Shown: positions 19,398 to 31,231, numbered from the stretch's first letter. The stretch: DNA of 64,000 nucleotides from Spinacia oleracea (GCF_020520425.1 NC_079487.1:107728141-107792140); one strand, 5' to 3'. The notes: generated from the letters alone by a model not told the origin. Program-made: numbers and translations.

Positions 19398-22057
19398 AGT
19401 TAAAACTACAATTGAAAAGAATAAACAAATAAATAACCATTCACAGTTTCTCTTAATAAACTTAAATTCTAGCATACATGCATAATTCAATGTTCATTAA
19501 GCATTTTATTCAAGTTATGTGTTCCGGCAGGTGTGAATAAAATGATTCCAAGATCCTAAAATCATTGAAGAATTAAGCACAGTTTGTCGACTTAATTCTA
19601 AAACATCTTAGGTAAGAAAAAACCTTTTGCTAATAGTCTAGAAACTATTCTTGGTTGATAGGTACGTCTAAGAACTTATTAGGTAAACCTATCGATTTTG
19701 CCACGACATAAAAGGACTCCTTACTTATATCGTTGAGTTTCACCAAAACTAACATGTACTCACAATTATTTGTGTACCTTGCCCCTTTAGGACCAATAAG
19801 TAACACCTCGCTGAGCGAAAACTATTACTAGATTGATGTAAAGGATATCCAAGCAAGTGTATATTTTGGCATGGCACCTTTTAACTCAATTTTTAAGTTT
19901 GGAACTTAAGGCTCTTACTATGTTGGTTAGATTTTAAGTGAACTAAAATCCTTAATCATGCAACATAATCAAGCTTTGATCTCATGCATATTTAAGACAT
20001 ATTTAAAAGCAATAAATAACTTAAAACATGCATAAGATAAATGTGATCTAGTATGGCCCGACTTCATCTTGAAGCTTCAACTTCAAAGTCCGTCTTGAAA
20101 ATCTCCGTGGGAGGCACCATTTTCTTCAAATAGGATAAGCTATAATTAAAACTAATTACAACTATTTGATGGCACGCAGACCATATTTGAATTGAAAAAC
20201 AATTTTGGTACTTTAGACCAATTACATTCAAATTAATGGTACGCAGACCATATTTTCTATCCTATTTGGGCCATACTAGTCACTTCATAACCTGCAAAAC
20301 AGTACATATACAATATATACCATTCACCCATTCATTATCACGAATGGCCCACATAGCTGGTTAGTAAAACACGTTATGCATCACATAAATATTTGCAGCA
20401 ATTAATCAAGGGCACCAATAATCTACCAATTATTCAGTCCTTATTAATTCTAATCAAGTTGTTTTAACCTTAAGGATTTGTAGACCTAATCAAGAGTTTA
20501 TGACTAAAAGGGCTCCCACTTAAACCAATAAATTCATATGCTTTATTAATTTTAAACATAAAAATGTATTTCTAGTCTAACCGGAACCATACAAATTTAA
20601 TTAAAATTTAAAGCTCATATAAATTTATAATTGAATCCGCTTATTTAATTTAGTTTTCAGTCGTATTTGAATTAATTCATGATTTTAATTTTAGTAAAAT
20701 AATTAGAATAAATAAAATTTATTATAATTATAATATTTAAAATTAAAATCCAAGAAAACAATTTAAATTATTAATTTTAAAATTAAATAAAATTACGAAA
20801 ACTGAAAATTTCAAATTAAAATTTTAAAATGATCTAATCGTAACGCAACAACCCCACGCAACGCACAGCCATGGGCCACGTACACGCACACAGCCATCGC
20901 TGGCCATGTGCGCGCAGCCCATGCGCTGCGTCGCATCGCTGCTGCTCACCATCGCAAGGCGCGCGCCAGCGCTCGTCGCAACAAGCACGCTGCTCACCAT
21001 CGCTGGGCGCAGCACTCGTCGCACGCGCACGCTGCTCACCATCCCTGGGCGCAGCGCTCGTCGCACGCTTGCGCGAGGCAGTGCACGCTGTGGCGCAGCT
21101 CGCTTGCTGCCCACACGCGACTGCTCGTGCCTTGCTCTCGCCCTTGCCCATGCGCTCATCGCACACAGCCCACGACACAAGGCAGGGCTGCTGCCTTGTG
21201 CTCATGCACCATGCCCTTGCTCGCTGCATTCGTACCGCATGGGCGACGAGCTCCCTTGCTCGTCGTCGCATGCCCGCACTATACAACACCCCTTAAGGGT
21301 AACACGTAGCGTCCATTGCTTTGTGCGTGCAAGTTATATGAGCGAATCGCATAAAAATTAAAAATTTTATTTTCAAAATTAATGACAAATTAATAAATCG
21401 TATTAATTTCATAATTTTAGGGCGAAAAATCGAAAATTTATTATTTAATTGATTTCCGATTGACATGGATTCAAGTCTAGGTCATAAAAATTTAAAATTT
21501 AACATAAATTTACAATTTTTATGGTGGTTTTTAATCATAGGTATCTAATTAAATTATAACTAATTATGAAAATCAAATTAATTCTAAATTATTCCAATTT
21601 TCAACAAATTAATCATAATTACAAATTAGATTGCATAATTAACAAGGCTAGGCATTCAAACTTGTTAAACATATACAGTAGTTCAATCAAAAATTCAAGA
21701 TTTAACAACAAGAATCGCAAATATTTAATTTAACATCTTTAATTTACGAAATTTTGCGTTCGAAAAACTAAAACCTCCGAAAAGTCATAGTTAGGCTTCG
21801 AATTTGAGAATTCTGGGTTCGGCCGAAAAAAACTGTTTTTGTCAAAATTTTAGAATGCCTTTTACATGCGGAATTGACACAAAATCACTCGATTTGGATG
21901 AGTAACGAAGAAACTGCCGAAAAACTGCGTACGTATAATTAAATAAACGCAATTTGCAATTAATTAACAATTACGAAAATTAATCACCCCTTTTAATTCT
22001 TGCAAATTTGTAAGATTTAACCATGTTTATGCAATTTAGATTATGAAAATAATAAGA
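19398..22057 (-). other. Copia-2 leader, about 2.7 kb
   Basis: This lies between the primer site and gag. It is long, AT-rich and without a recognisable product. It includes the GC-rich minisatellite block described separately. It is much longer than usual copia leaders. Copia-1's leader is outside the window, so I cannot tell whether this is typical of the family or holds a further insertion. Confidence 0.6.
20824..21300 (-). repeat. GC-rich block with 42-48-bp repeats in the leader
   Basis: In otherwise AT-rich DNA this block is mostly GC. It contains three copies of a GCTGCTCACCATC...GCGCTCGTCGCA unit starting at 20941, 20989 and 21031. Open frames in all phases here (for example 20824-21180 minus, 20871-21296 plus) result from the lack of AT-rich stop codons and are rejected as genes. 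Confidence 0.7.
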
Positions 22058-22071
22058 GGCTCGTGATACCA
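22058..22071 (-). other. Copia-2 primer-binding site, initiator-Met tRNA type
   Basis: Read on the minus strand, TGGTATCACGAGCC follows the LTR end. It equals the TGGTATCAGAGCC complement of plant initiator Met tRNA with one inserted C. Confidence 0.7.
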
Positions 22072-22072
22072 C

Positions 22073-23436
22073 TTTTAGGTTATGATACATATGACAATTC
22101 ATAAATCATGCGGAAAAACCATAAAGCCAGGAAATCATATTATTTACACATAATCATTTAGCATAGAATAGATGCATACATGTTGTAGCGTGCCTTCCCT
22201 AGCTGCGCCCAAACCGAACAAGAACAAGTCTTTAGGACTCCAAATGTCGTCCCTCCGTAGATAGTCCACAGTACGTCCGGATCCGCCTCAAGTTAGACCA
22301 ACTAGAATCGCCCTTAAGGTGCTTAGGAATTTCGGCTAGTGTTTGCAAGTGTATGGCTGATTTTTATTTCAAAAACTTACCCTTTGAATACTTCAATCGT
22401 ACCCATAAATTGTGACCCTAGGCACCTATTTATAGGAGTATGGAAAAGGAATTGTAATCCTAGTAGGATGTGGATTTGCTAGTTAGAACTTTATTAGGAC
22501 TCTAAATAACAAAACAAATCTAATAGGATTAGGATTTTAATCTTTGCACAAATCCTAATAGGATTAGGATTTCCCGCACAAGCATTGCACAAGCCGTGCA
22601 CCCGCGCAAGCCTTGCGGCCCACGACAGGCGCACAGCCCACGCTGCTGTGCTCTCGCGCGCGCGCGCCCTTGGCTGGGCCTGGCCTTGCGCTGGGCCTGG
22701 TCGAGGCGTGCGTTGGTGCGTGTGGCTCGCTGGGCGATGGCCTGGCTTCGTGCTGGGCCTTCGTCTAGCGGGCCTCGTCCGATGCTAATTCGTACGATAC
22801 GCTTCCGATTAAATTCCCGATTCCGGAATTCATTTCCGATACGAACAATATTTAATATTTCCGATTCCGGAATTAATTTCCGTTTCGAACAAATATTTAA
22901 TATTTCCGTTTCCGGAATAATTTTCCGATTCCGATAATATTTCCGATTCTGACAATATTTCCGTTTCCGGCAATATTTCCGATTTCGGCAATATTTCCAT
23001 TTCCGATAATATTTTCCGATACGTACCATGTTTCCGTTTCCGGCAACATCTACGACTTGGATAATATTTATATTTGCGATACGATCCATATTTCCGTTTC
23101 CGGCAATATCATCGTTTCCAGAGTATTCATTTCTTGCTTGTGACGATCTCAGCTCCCACTGAAACCAAGACCCGTCGATTCCGAATATCCATAGATAGAG
23201 TATTTAATGCCATTAAATACTTGATCCGTTTACGTACTATTTGTGTGACCCTACGGGTTCAGTCAAGAGTAAGCTGTGGATTAATATCATTAATTCCACT
23301 TGAACTGAAGCGGCCTCTAGCTAGGCATTCAGCTCACTTGATCTCACTGAATTATTAACTTGTTAATTAATACTGAACCGCATTTATTAGACTTAACATA
23401 GAATGCATACTTGGACCAAGGGCATTATTTCCTTCA
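22073..23436 (-). repeat. Copia-2 5' LTR
   Basis: This is the homologue of the Copia-1 LTR in opposite orientation, starting TGAAGGAAATAATG at 23436 and ending CCTAAAA at 22073. The last bases differ from Copia-1's CCTAACA. It is 1364 bp long with the same layout: GGAAATATT array (about 22795-23115), GC-rich block (about 22580-22790) and TATA box (22428-22436). The five bases just outside (TGGTT, 23437-23441) should be the target duplication. Confidence 0.88.
22428..22436 (-). promoter_or_regulatory. Putative TATA box of Copia-2 LTR
   Basis: CTATAAATA on the minus strand is equivalent in position to 5011-5019 of Copia-1. Confidence 0.5.
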
Positions 23437-23450
23437 TGGTTAAGGGTGAG

Positions 23451-23745
23451 TGAAGACATGTTTACAACGATCAATGAAGAAGAAAGACAACAGAAATATA
23501 GGGAGGAAATAGCAGAGGTTACATTTCATTCTAATCTGCCTACAATGTTGCTCACACCAATCCTTAAATAGTGCAGCTGAACCTTACAATCATTGAGAGA
23601 ATATTCTAACCTAGTACAACTCATAGGACAACACACACAAGGTGATAAAAGAGTGTCATGTGCACAGAAATATATATTGATCCTCTTGATGACTAGGAAC
23701 CTTCCTTGTAACTTCCTTGCAGCATTCACTTTCTTGCTGTCAACA
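23451..23745 (-). repeat. Copia-3 3' LTR
   Basis: On the minus strand it starts TGTTGACAGC and ends CTTCA. It aligns along its whole length with 26882-27177 with scattered substitutions, indicating an older insertion than Copia-1 or the gypsy-like array. Confidence 0.88.
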
Positions 23746-24244
23746 CTCCCCCTCAAGCTTGGAGTGGAGGCTTAGACATAACTCCAATCTTGTGCAAGAG
23801 ATAGTGATGCCGATGAACTGGTAGAAATTTAGTAAGAACATTTGCTACATGCTCCTTAGATGAGACATATATTCTTGCTTGATCTAGCCAGTTTGTTGCT
23901 TTTCTCTGGCAAAGTGGCAATCAATTTCCACATGTTTGGTTTTCTCATGCATGACATGGTTTGCAGCTATAGAGATTCCAACTTTGTTGTCACATTTGAT
24001 TACAGTAGGGTTTAGACATTTGAGTCCTAGCTCTTTTAAAAGTTTAGAAATCCACAAAACTTCACAAGTGGTAAAAGCCATTGACCCGTATTTTGCTTCA
24101 GCATATTATATGGCTACTACTAATTGCCTCTTTGACTTCCAGGATATAGGAGAACGACCAAGAAGAACACATAATCCAGTGGTGGATCTTCTTGTAACTG
24201 GACATCCAGCCCAATCACTGTCACAGTAAGCAGAGAGAATGGTG
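23746..24244 (-). pseudogene. Copia-3 RNase H remnant
   Basis: Pieces of copia RNase H are legible on the minus strand in more than one frame. The clearest is 23884-24081 ([14 protein letters not shown], then [13 protein letters not shown]). Frameshifts and stops prevent any continuous product. Confidence 0.8.
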
Positions 24245-25087
24245 TTATTGCCTATAGTAAGAAGTATTTCTTGTCTTGAACAGGATACCAGGTATCTGAA
24301 CTCTCTTTGTAGCTTGGTAGTGTACCACAGTTGGTGAGTGCATGAATTGACTCAATACATGCACAGTATATGCAATGTCTGGTCTGGTCAATGTTAGATA
24401 AATCATCTTGCCAACCAATCTCTGATAGATTTCTGGATTGTGTAGAGGTTCACCAAAATCTTTTAGAAGTTTATGATGGGTTTGCATATGTAGTTTTAGG
24501 GGTTTCAAACGCAATGCACCAAAGTCGTTTAGGAGATCCATGACATACTTCTTTTGAGACAAGAATATGCCTTGTTGGGTTCTGTCTACTTCTATTCCCA
24601 AGAAGTACTTGAGATCACCAAGATCTTTCATGTGGAATTGAGCTGATAAGAGGGACTTAGCATCATCAAGTGCTTCCTGAGAGGTTCCATCTAGGATCAG
24701 ATCATCAACATAGACCAAAATAGCTACAAAGTGTCTATCATTGTACTTTATGAACAATGAATATTCTGCTTTTGATTGATCAAGCCCAAAGCTTTGCAAT
24801 GCAGAGGATAACTTGGCAAACCATTTTCTTGGTGCTTGCTTGAGACCATGGAGAGATTTCTTGAGTTTGAGGACCTTTGTGGAATTTTCCTCACAGTAGG
24901 TGAGATGCTCCCCCTGATTTGAAATTATCTTCTTCCCTGGTCCTCTGTATCCCTGGGGATATTTCATATACACAACTTCTTTAATGTCTCCATGAAGAAA
25001 TGCATTCTTTACATCCATTTGGTATACATACCATCCTTCCATTGCTGCAACAACAAGAAGAGATCTTACAGTGGTGAGTTTTTCCAC
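24245..25087 (-). pseudogene. Copia-3 reverse transcriptase
   Basis: This 280-codon minus-strand frame contains Q-M-D-V-K-N-A-F-L-H-G, S-L-H-G-L-K-Q-A-P-R-K-W, the catalytic Y-V-D-D-L and F-L-G-I-E-V. It lacks the N-terminal part of RT and runs into noise after Y-Q-A-T-K-R. The Y-V-D-D is kept but the gene is broken at both ends. Confidence 0.85.
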
Positions 25088-25290
25088 ATGGATGATCTGG
25101 AGCGTTTAACTGTATTTGGAGCAACACTTGAAATTCCTAACTTTAGGTTGACATTATTAGCTTGAGTCATCCTTTTCAAGCCATCACCAACTCTACATTC
25201 AACATGGGATCTGATCTTTTGAATAAGACAGCTCAACGTACGGTTCATTTATCAGATAGTAGAGGCCATGAAATGCCTTTCCAATTCCTA

Positions 25291-25671
25291 TCACTTTCTC
25301 AGTAGTTGTGTCATGAAAAATGCATGCTGATGGTGTGAATTGAATTTGCAATCACCATGAGATACAAGCTTGTTCACTGATAGGAGATTGTGTTTAAATT
25401 GTGGCACATATAGTACATCTTTTAATTGTAAGCCATTACTCAGAGTTACATTTCTAGTGTGACTGATAGTTGAGGTTCCACCATTAGGTAGGTTGATTTT
25501 GGGACTGTTTCTTGCCACCACTAGATCACTCAATTTTCCGAAATCACTGATCATGTGATCTGATGCACCTAAGTCAATGATCCACTCACTTATCACAGAT
25601 GTTGCTAGATAGCAAGACACCATGCTAGCATATATAGTTGTGATCAATCTCATCTTCTGTTTCAGATCCAC
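25291..25671 (-). pseudogene. Copia-3 protease/pre-integrase fragment with altered active site
   Basis: The frame contains W-I-I-D-L-G-A-S-D-H-M, where the catalytic D-S/T-G-A is changed to D-L-G-A. It is followed by the usual L-P-N-G...L-K-D-V-L-Y-V-P-Q-F-K-H-N-L-L-S. Integrase should follow but RT begins within about 200 bp. Confidence 0.8.
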
Positions 25672-25960
25672 CTTGAGTAGTATTTCTTGAAGAGAATGGG
25701 AGAAACTTGATAAGTTGCTCTAGTTGTTGAATCTGTTGACTTGTCATAGCTCTATTGTCACTGCTTCCTTGATTATTCTGAGCCATATTTGACGCAGAAG
25801 TATGCTTTCCCTTTGGTCACTTTGTGTATGGTCCTGAGTTGCCACCTCTGTTACCGGTGAATCTACCACCTCCTCTTCCTTTCTGGGATTTCTTAGATTT
25901 AGGATGCCAAGCTGGATAGCCAACAATGGTCCAATATCTCTCAGCTGCGTGACCAGTTAC

Positions 25961-26736
25961 TCAACAAGCAGTACAACTTTCACTTGTATTTTTGCTATAC
26001 ATAGAAGAGGTTTCAGTGTGTTTACTACACATTGCTGCAGATTCATTGTCCATTTTAGTGTGTTTCAGTACATCTCTTTGTTGTTCTTTTTGCTGTAAAG
26101 ATGCACAAGCTATATCTGCTACGGGCAGAGGACTGATTAACAACAGTTGGCTTCTCTGTGGACTATGTGGTCCATATTCCTCATCTATTCCATTAATAAA
26201 TTGAAATAGCTTTTGCGCTTTCTTCTGAGCTTCTAAAGCTTTCAAAATCGCATTTATTTCAGCATTGTACACAGTGAATTTAGGGAGATTGTTCAAGGAT
26301 TCTAGTTCTTCCCATATCACACTCATACTAGTGAAATAGTCATTAATAAGCATGCCATTTTGTTTGCATTCATACAAATCTCTACTTAACTTGTATTTCC
26401 TAGAGCCATTCACAACAGAAAATCTTTGCTCTAGATTTATCCACATTTCTCTAGCAGTACCAAGAAACATGATAGACTTTTTATATTATCTGAAATAGAA
26501 GCAAAAGTCATGGATATTACCATGTCATTGCAGGTATCCCATTGTTTTGCCTTTGCTGCTTCCCTGGACATAGTTCCCTTCAGGAACCCGAGCTTTCTCT
26601 TGGATGAGAGGGTGACTTCCATGGATCTTTTCCATGTTCTATAGTCTGATGGTCCAGTTAGCTTTCCCACATTGATCGAGTGAGATCCTTCAGATGGATA
26701 GAGGTATAGAGGGCTGTTAACATCTATTGTAGCCAT
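25961..26736 (-). pseudogene. Copia-3 gag, in two frames
   Basis: The start at 26736 (M-A-T-I-D-V-N-S-P-L-Y-L) opens the N-terminal half with the copia gag motif L-T-G-P-S-D-Y-R-T-W. A frameshift near 26450 moves the second half (E-M-W-I-N-L-E-Q-R-F, then Y-F-T-S-M-S-V-I-W-E-E-L) to another frame. The zinc-knuckle region downstream (25744-25926) is degraded. Confidence 0.78.
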
Positions 26737-26881
26737 CTTATACTAGCAAAGGCTTAACCTTTTTCAGGTAGAAGAAAATAGAAGAAGAATCTCAGACAAG
26801 TGTTTATGTGTTTATGATTGGACACATGAACCATTAGCTTCTATGCATTATGCAGTCTTCTGAGCCACGACTCTGATACCA

Positions 26882-27177
26882 CGAAGACAAGTTTACAGTG
26901 AGCAATGAAGAAGAAAGACAACAGAAATATAGGGAGGAAATAGCATGGATTTCATTTCATTCCAATCTGCCTACAATGTTGCTTACACCAATCCTTAAAT
27001 AGTGCAGCTGAACCTTACAATCATTGAGAGAATATTCTAACCTAGTACACCTCATAGGATAGCACACACAAGGTGACTAAAAGAATGTCATGTGCACAGA
27101 AATATATATTGATCCTCTTGATGACTAGGAACCTTCCTTGTAATTTCCTTGCAACATTTGCTTTCTTGCTGTCAACG
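26882..27177 (-). repeat. Copia-3 5' LTR
   Basis: This is the partner of 23451-23745. Its terminal TG/CA are both mutated (CG at each end on the plus strand), which supports age. The primer site abuts it. Confidence 0.87.
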
Positions 27178-27505
27178 GTAAGTTAAAGGTGAGTTAAGTC
27201 AATAGTAAATTGAAGCAAGACACCAAAAGGTGAAAGAAAAAAACTTAGACCCCAAAAGGTGAAAAAACTAAAAACCTAGACCCCAAATTGTTAAATGTGT
27301 TCCAAAAATTATATTTAGTATATCTCTTTCACTTTTTCTGAAAATTAAAATAAAATTTAATAATCTTCTTATTTAAAGTATGGTTAAGAGTGAGTTAAAG
27401 GCGAGTTAAGTCAATAGTAAATTGAACTAGATTCCAAAAGGTAAAAGAAAAAAACTTAGAGCTCAAAAGGTGAAAAACTAAAAACTTAGACCCCCAATCA
27501 TTCCC
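27178..27505 (+). repeat. Local tandem repeat interrupted by Copia-3
   Basis: A unit starting (A)TGGTTAAGRGTGAGTTAAAGG and containing GTCAATAGTAAATTGAA and CCAAAAGGTGAAAGAAAAAAACTTAGA occurs at about 27178-27300 and 27378-27505. The first 15 bases of the earlier copy lie at 23436-23450, left of Copia-3, so Copia-3 split that copy. Confidence 0.75.
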
Positions 27506-28429
27506 TTATCTCTGCATTTTCTCAATACCCGTGTTTTCCATACAATAAAAAACTTTTTGTAGAACAGATGGAATAACTTTTTATAACAAACCCAAAAAGG
27601 GATAAGTCACATTTAAAATATAGTGAAATTAAGTTGACCTTACATCATATACGAAATTAAGTTGACCTTATATCTAAACTAATTGTACATCTAAACTAGT
27701 GGGGTTCGACTTATATGACTCACTATTATATCAGGGTGGGATGGATCAGACCCGACCCACTGACCCACTGTCCACTAATTAAAAGTTACTTTATGTTTCT
27801 CTTTAATTGGGTGCCAAAAGAAACGAGTAAAATGTAAAATTTAGATTTTGGATTTGATAGCTTTTGGAATGAATAACCCACGTAGGGCTAGACTCAGTTT
27901 TAAACGTAAAAGCCCAATACCAATCCAAATCTAGTTATGATTTTGTATCCGTTTCAGACCAATGTCATGTACTTTTGTGATCCTTTTATGGTAGTTTTGA
28001 AAACATTTGTTAAATTAATTAATTCTGTTTTGACAAGCTTTTGATAGCAATTAAGGTAATATATCGTTTTATTTTGTTTGATGAGTTAATTTTAGAATTT
28101 ACTAAGATATCAATATATGTTTAATTATGTAATTTTATGGTTGACTTAATTAACTTTGTCATTGAACCTGAGCTAATACTGTTAGTATAAAAACAATGTT
28201 ATTAGTTCATACAATAGACATTGTTAGTAGGTTGTCACTTGATCATCACAAGTACATTCTAAATAATTGTTATTACTTAGCCGTGTTGTGTGTTCGATCA
28301 CCTCAAATGGTAAGACTCTAATATGCAATTTCCGAATTTTTTTCCCTTACATTGTTGTTCATAGTCAAGAAATTACATAGATCTATCGATCTTCTTATGT
28401 ACGTGTGCTCTTTGGTGGTTAATTTTTCT
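27506..28429. other. Intergenic region and presumed polygalacturonase promoter
   Basis: AT-rich, with no transposon or gene that I recognise. GTATAAAAACAATG at about 28187 could be a TATA box for the gene downstream, placing a transcription start near 28220. This rests on motif and distance only. Confidence 0.4.
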
Positions 28430-30719
28430 ATGCAGGAGTTTTCCGTCTTGATTGTTGTGTACGTTCTTCTAAATGTCTCCCAGCTAGTTGTAGGCATTCG
28501 GACACATAATGACATTCTACTTACTTCATCGTCTCAATTTAACGTGATGGATTATGGAGCCGTTGGAGATGGTGTACAAGACGATAGTCCCGTAAATTTC
28601 TATTCAAACTTTTTTTATTCAATTATAGCACTTACGTCATATATATATTCACGAACCAAATTATTGTGGTAATATATGATGGAAATTTCAAATTTAGTTG
28701 TTAGTTATGAATAATTATTTGACACGCAATAGTATAACAAGTTACTGCTTCAATTTGTTTAACCAAATAAAAATGGAGTTAATTGATTGTCTTAGTTTTA
28801 CACATTTTTATTTTTGTACCAATGGAGTCTTGGCCTACTGGTTAAGACTGCGGGTCTGTGTACAATAGGTCTCAAGTTCGAATCCCTCACCCCCGTTTAT
28901 AATTTATACTTCGTATTACTTATATGTCTCATTCACACCCCCCACAAACACACAAAAACATTTTTATTTTTGTAATAAAATAGAGGTCAAAGATTTGCAA
29001 ATGCCACAAATATAGCAAGTATATTTGACGTGAATATTTCTTTTTGTTATGCATGTTACAACTTCTAAAGGCGTTTTCAAAAGCATGGGCAGATGTATGT
29101 GCTGCTACAGGTGACACTCCTACACTAACGATACCAACAGGGAAAACATTCCTATTAACTCCAATTGCTTTCAAAGGTCCCTGCAAATCAAGCAGCATTC
29201 ACGTTGAGGTTACAATTCTTTCTACACTCCTATATAATGTTGTAATATACTAATACATATGGTGTGTTACGGAGTACTCTGTATATTTTAGTTAAGAATA
29301 TACCGTGCTAATTAAGCTAATTGACATCTATAATGACAGATCCAAGGAAAATTGGTGGCACCCGACAACCGCGATACATGGAAAAAGTGTGAAGCAAACT
29401 GTTGGATAGTTTTTGCAAGTATTGAGAACCTAATTGTAGAAGGATCAGGAGAGATCAATGGCACAGGCTCAATTTGGTGGCAAAATAATGACCCAACAAA
29501 CGATGATAACTATGTTGATACTGTATGTTTTAATTTCAATTAAGTATATTTCACTAATTACGGAGTAATTAATCAATTAATCTCAAACGTTTACTAATGC
29601 TTAATTGTATTTACAGGCCATGGGAGATTTGTGTGTCGAACCCAAGGCTTTATGTTTGGCAAATTGCAATGGTCTTGAATTAAAAGGACTAACTCATGTA
29701 GACAGTCCCAAATGTCATATATCAATTAGTGGTTGTAATAATTCAATTATCTCTAATCTTCATATTTTGGCTCCTGAAAACAGCCCCAATACTGATGGTA
29801 TTGATATTGTTTCTTCATCTCATCTTCATATAAGTGATTCCATTATCCAAACAGGTAATTAACTTTTTCTAACTTGATCAATCATTTTTATATGATCTCA
29901 TACAACATACTCATTATATATTTATAACTTTAACTAATTTTGCTAATATACATATTGAACTTTGTTTATAATTAATTAGGTGATGATTGTATAGCAATAG
30001 GATCAGAGACATCATGGATTAACATAACCGGGATCACTTGTGGACCAGGCCACGGTATAAGGTTTGTAAATCTTTATTACTCTAGCAATTACTTAGGTAC
30101 ATTAATATATAATTACCATATGGATTATAAACACGACATGTCTTGTCGTACAGCATTGGAAGTTTGGGAAAGGACGGCGAAATTGCTAGAGTAGAAGAAA
30201 TTCATGTAAGAAATTGCACTTTTAATGGAAGTTTAAACGGCGCGAGAATCAAGACATGGCAGGGAGGAAAGGGTTATGCAAGAAACATAATATTTGAAGA
30301 AATCCCTTTGATAGAGGTTGGAAACCCGATAATAATTGACCAATATTACTGCAATGGAGATCATACAAAATGTGCAACGTCAGCAGAGGTAACAAATTTA
30401 AATAGTGAGACTTAACAATTTACATATTTAACATTTAACTATAATAAAATAAATTAATAATGTTTAATTTGTTTATAATTAATAAAAGAAATCGGCTGTG
30501 GCGGTAACGGGTGTAAGCTATAGAGGATTTCATGGAACATCAACAACAGCGGCAGCAATAAGTTTAAATTGCAGCAACACAGTTGCTTGCACAGGAATCG
30601 TGATGGAGTCCATCGATATTAAATCTTCAAATGGTTCAAATGATACTTTTGCCTTTTGCATTAATGCTCATGGAAAACAATCAGGTGTTTCACCTCAAGT
30701 TCCTTGCCTAACTCCATGA
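28430..30719 (+). CDS. Polygalacturonase (GH28), seven exons, 422 aa
   Basis: Secreted pectinase that hydrolyses alpha-1,4-galacturonan in the cell wall. Exons by GT-AG boundaries and frame: 28430-28591, 29071-29208, 29340-29522, 29617-29854, 29980-30061, 30154-30388 and 30489-30719. They sum to 1269 bp, in frame, ending TGA. Residues 1-25 are a hydrophobic signal peptide. [12 protein letters not shown] then opens the parallel beta-helix fold. All four GH28 motifs are present: N-T-D-G, G-D-D-C-I-A-I, C-G-P-G-H-G-I-S-I-G-S-L-G and R-I-K-T-W-Q-G-G. The catalytic Asp residues and His are kept, so it looks functional. The start could also be an in-frame ATG at 28397 or 28352; 28430 gives the cleanest signal peptide. 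Length fits the family. Whether it acts endo or exo cannot be told from sequence alone. Confidence 0.88.
28802..28974 (+). mobile_element. tRNA-derived SINE in intron 1 of the polygalacturonase gene
   Basis: The body (28819-28957, 139 bp) lies between two identical 17-bp copies of ACATTTTTATTTTTGTA (28802-28818 and 28958-28974). It contains a pol III A box (TGGCCTACTGGT, about 28832) and a B box (AGTTCGAATCCC, about 28874). The tail is A-rich (CACAAACACACAAAA). Box order, length and long duplication identify a SINE inserted by LINE machinery. It is in the same orientation as the gene. Confidence 0.88.
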
Positions 30720-31231
30720 GTTCTCAAATTCCTCAGCTCGTTATTTCTAGTTTAGCCTAAAATTTTAAAAAAAAATCTTCAATTGTTAGTACCAATTTTT
30801 AGAGATTAGGCTTAATCAAATGTGCCTTTGATCTCTTTATTTTTGTATTAAGGTACCCGGTTAAATTTTATTGGCATCTTATCACCTGACTATTAAAAAG
30901 TTGGTAATGATAAGGGTGTTCAACCATAGTGCATTTATTTGGATTGTATCGTTTGACTTGAGAATCATACGGAGTACTTAAGTTTATTGCATAACAGCAT
31001 GTACTGACTCATGATCTGCAATTGGCAAGTTATACCATTTAACTGGTCTGATATGGTTGTGCTACACATGATCGGATATGTATGAAATTAATTCGTATAT
31101 ACTTGCATTCAATAAGAAAAACCCCCAAAACAAAATGTAACAAAATTCAAATGTCCTGAACAAAATAATACTCCTATATACAGTTAGATGACACATACTC
31201 GAACCAAACCTTAACCATTATATTTCATTAG
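30720..31231. other. Intergenic region between convergent genes
   Basis: About 510 bp lies between the stop codons of the polygalacturonase (plus) and the receptor kinase (minus). It must hold both 3' UTRs and terminators. I see no transposon or further gene. Confidence 0.5.

Larger units (their letters stand above)
5375..23436 (-). mobile_element. Copia-2: minus-strand copia element carrying two nested insertions
   Basis: Copia-2 belongs to the same family as Copia-1. Reading leftward it has a 5' LTR (22073-23436), primer site (22058-22071), a leader of about 2.7 kb, gag (18522-19397), pol (16280-18606), then the inserted gypsy-like array (5636-16274). Its RT/RNase H continues at 5375-5635 until Copia-1 interrupts it. 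The protein reads through the gypsy insertion exactly once the array and one GATCT copy are removed. The remainder of RNase H and the 3' LTR should lie left of the window. Coding damage includes gag/pol and RT frameshifts and a nonsense codon. Confidence 0.9.
23451..27177 (-). mobile_element. Copia-3: decayed copia element without integrase
   Basis: Two LTRs of about 295 bp (23451-23745 and 26882-27177) enclose 3.1 kb of minus-strand gag, protease, RT and RNase H remnants. The 5' LTR is followed at once by TGGTATCAGAG (26871-26881, minus), the initiator-Met primer site. GAGGGGGAG (about 23746-23754) before the 3' LTR is the polypurine tract. Target duplications are GTGAG and GTAAG, one mismatch. 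Only about 200 bp separate protease from RT, so the integrase domain is gone. The short LTRs and gag type resemble the Ale/Retrofit group (tentative). Confidence 0.87.

Noticed and set aside
20824..21361. Five overlapping open frames on both strands
   Set aside because: A GC-rich minisatellite leaves all frames open; the products are Ala/Arg/His-rich and share no domain.
28832..28890. A functional tRNA gene
   Set aside because: A and B boxes are present, but there is no cloverleaf acceptor pairing that I can see. The unit has an A-rich tail and target duplications, so it is a SINE.
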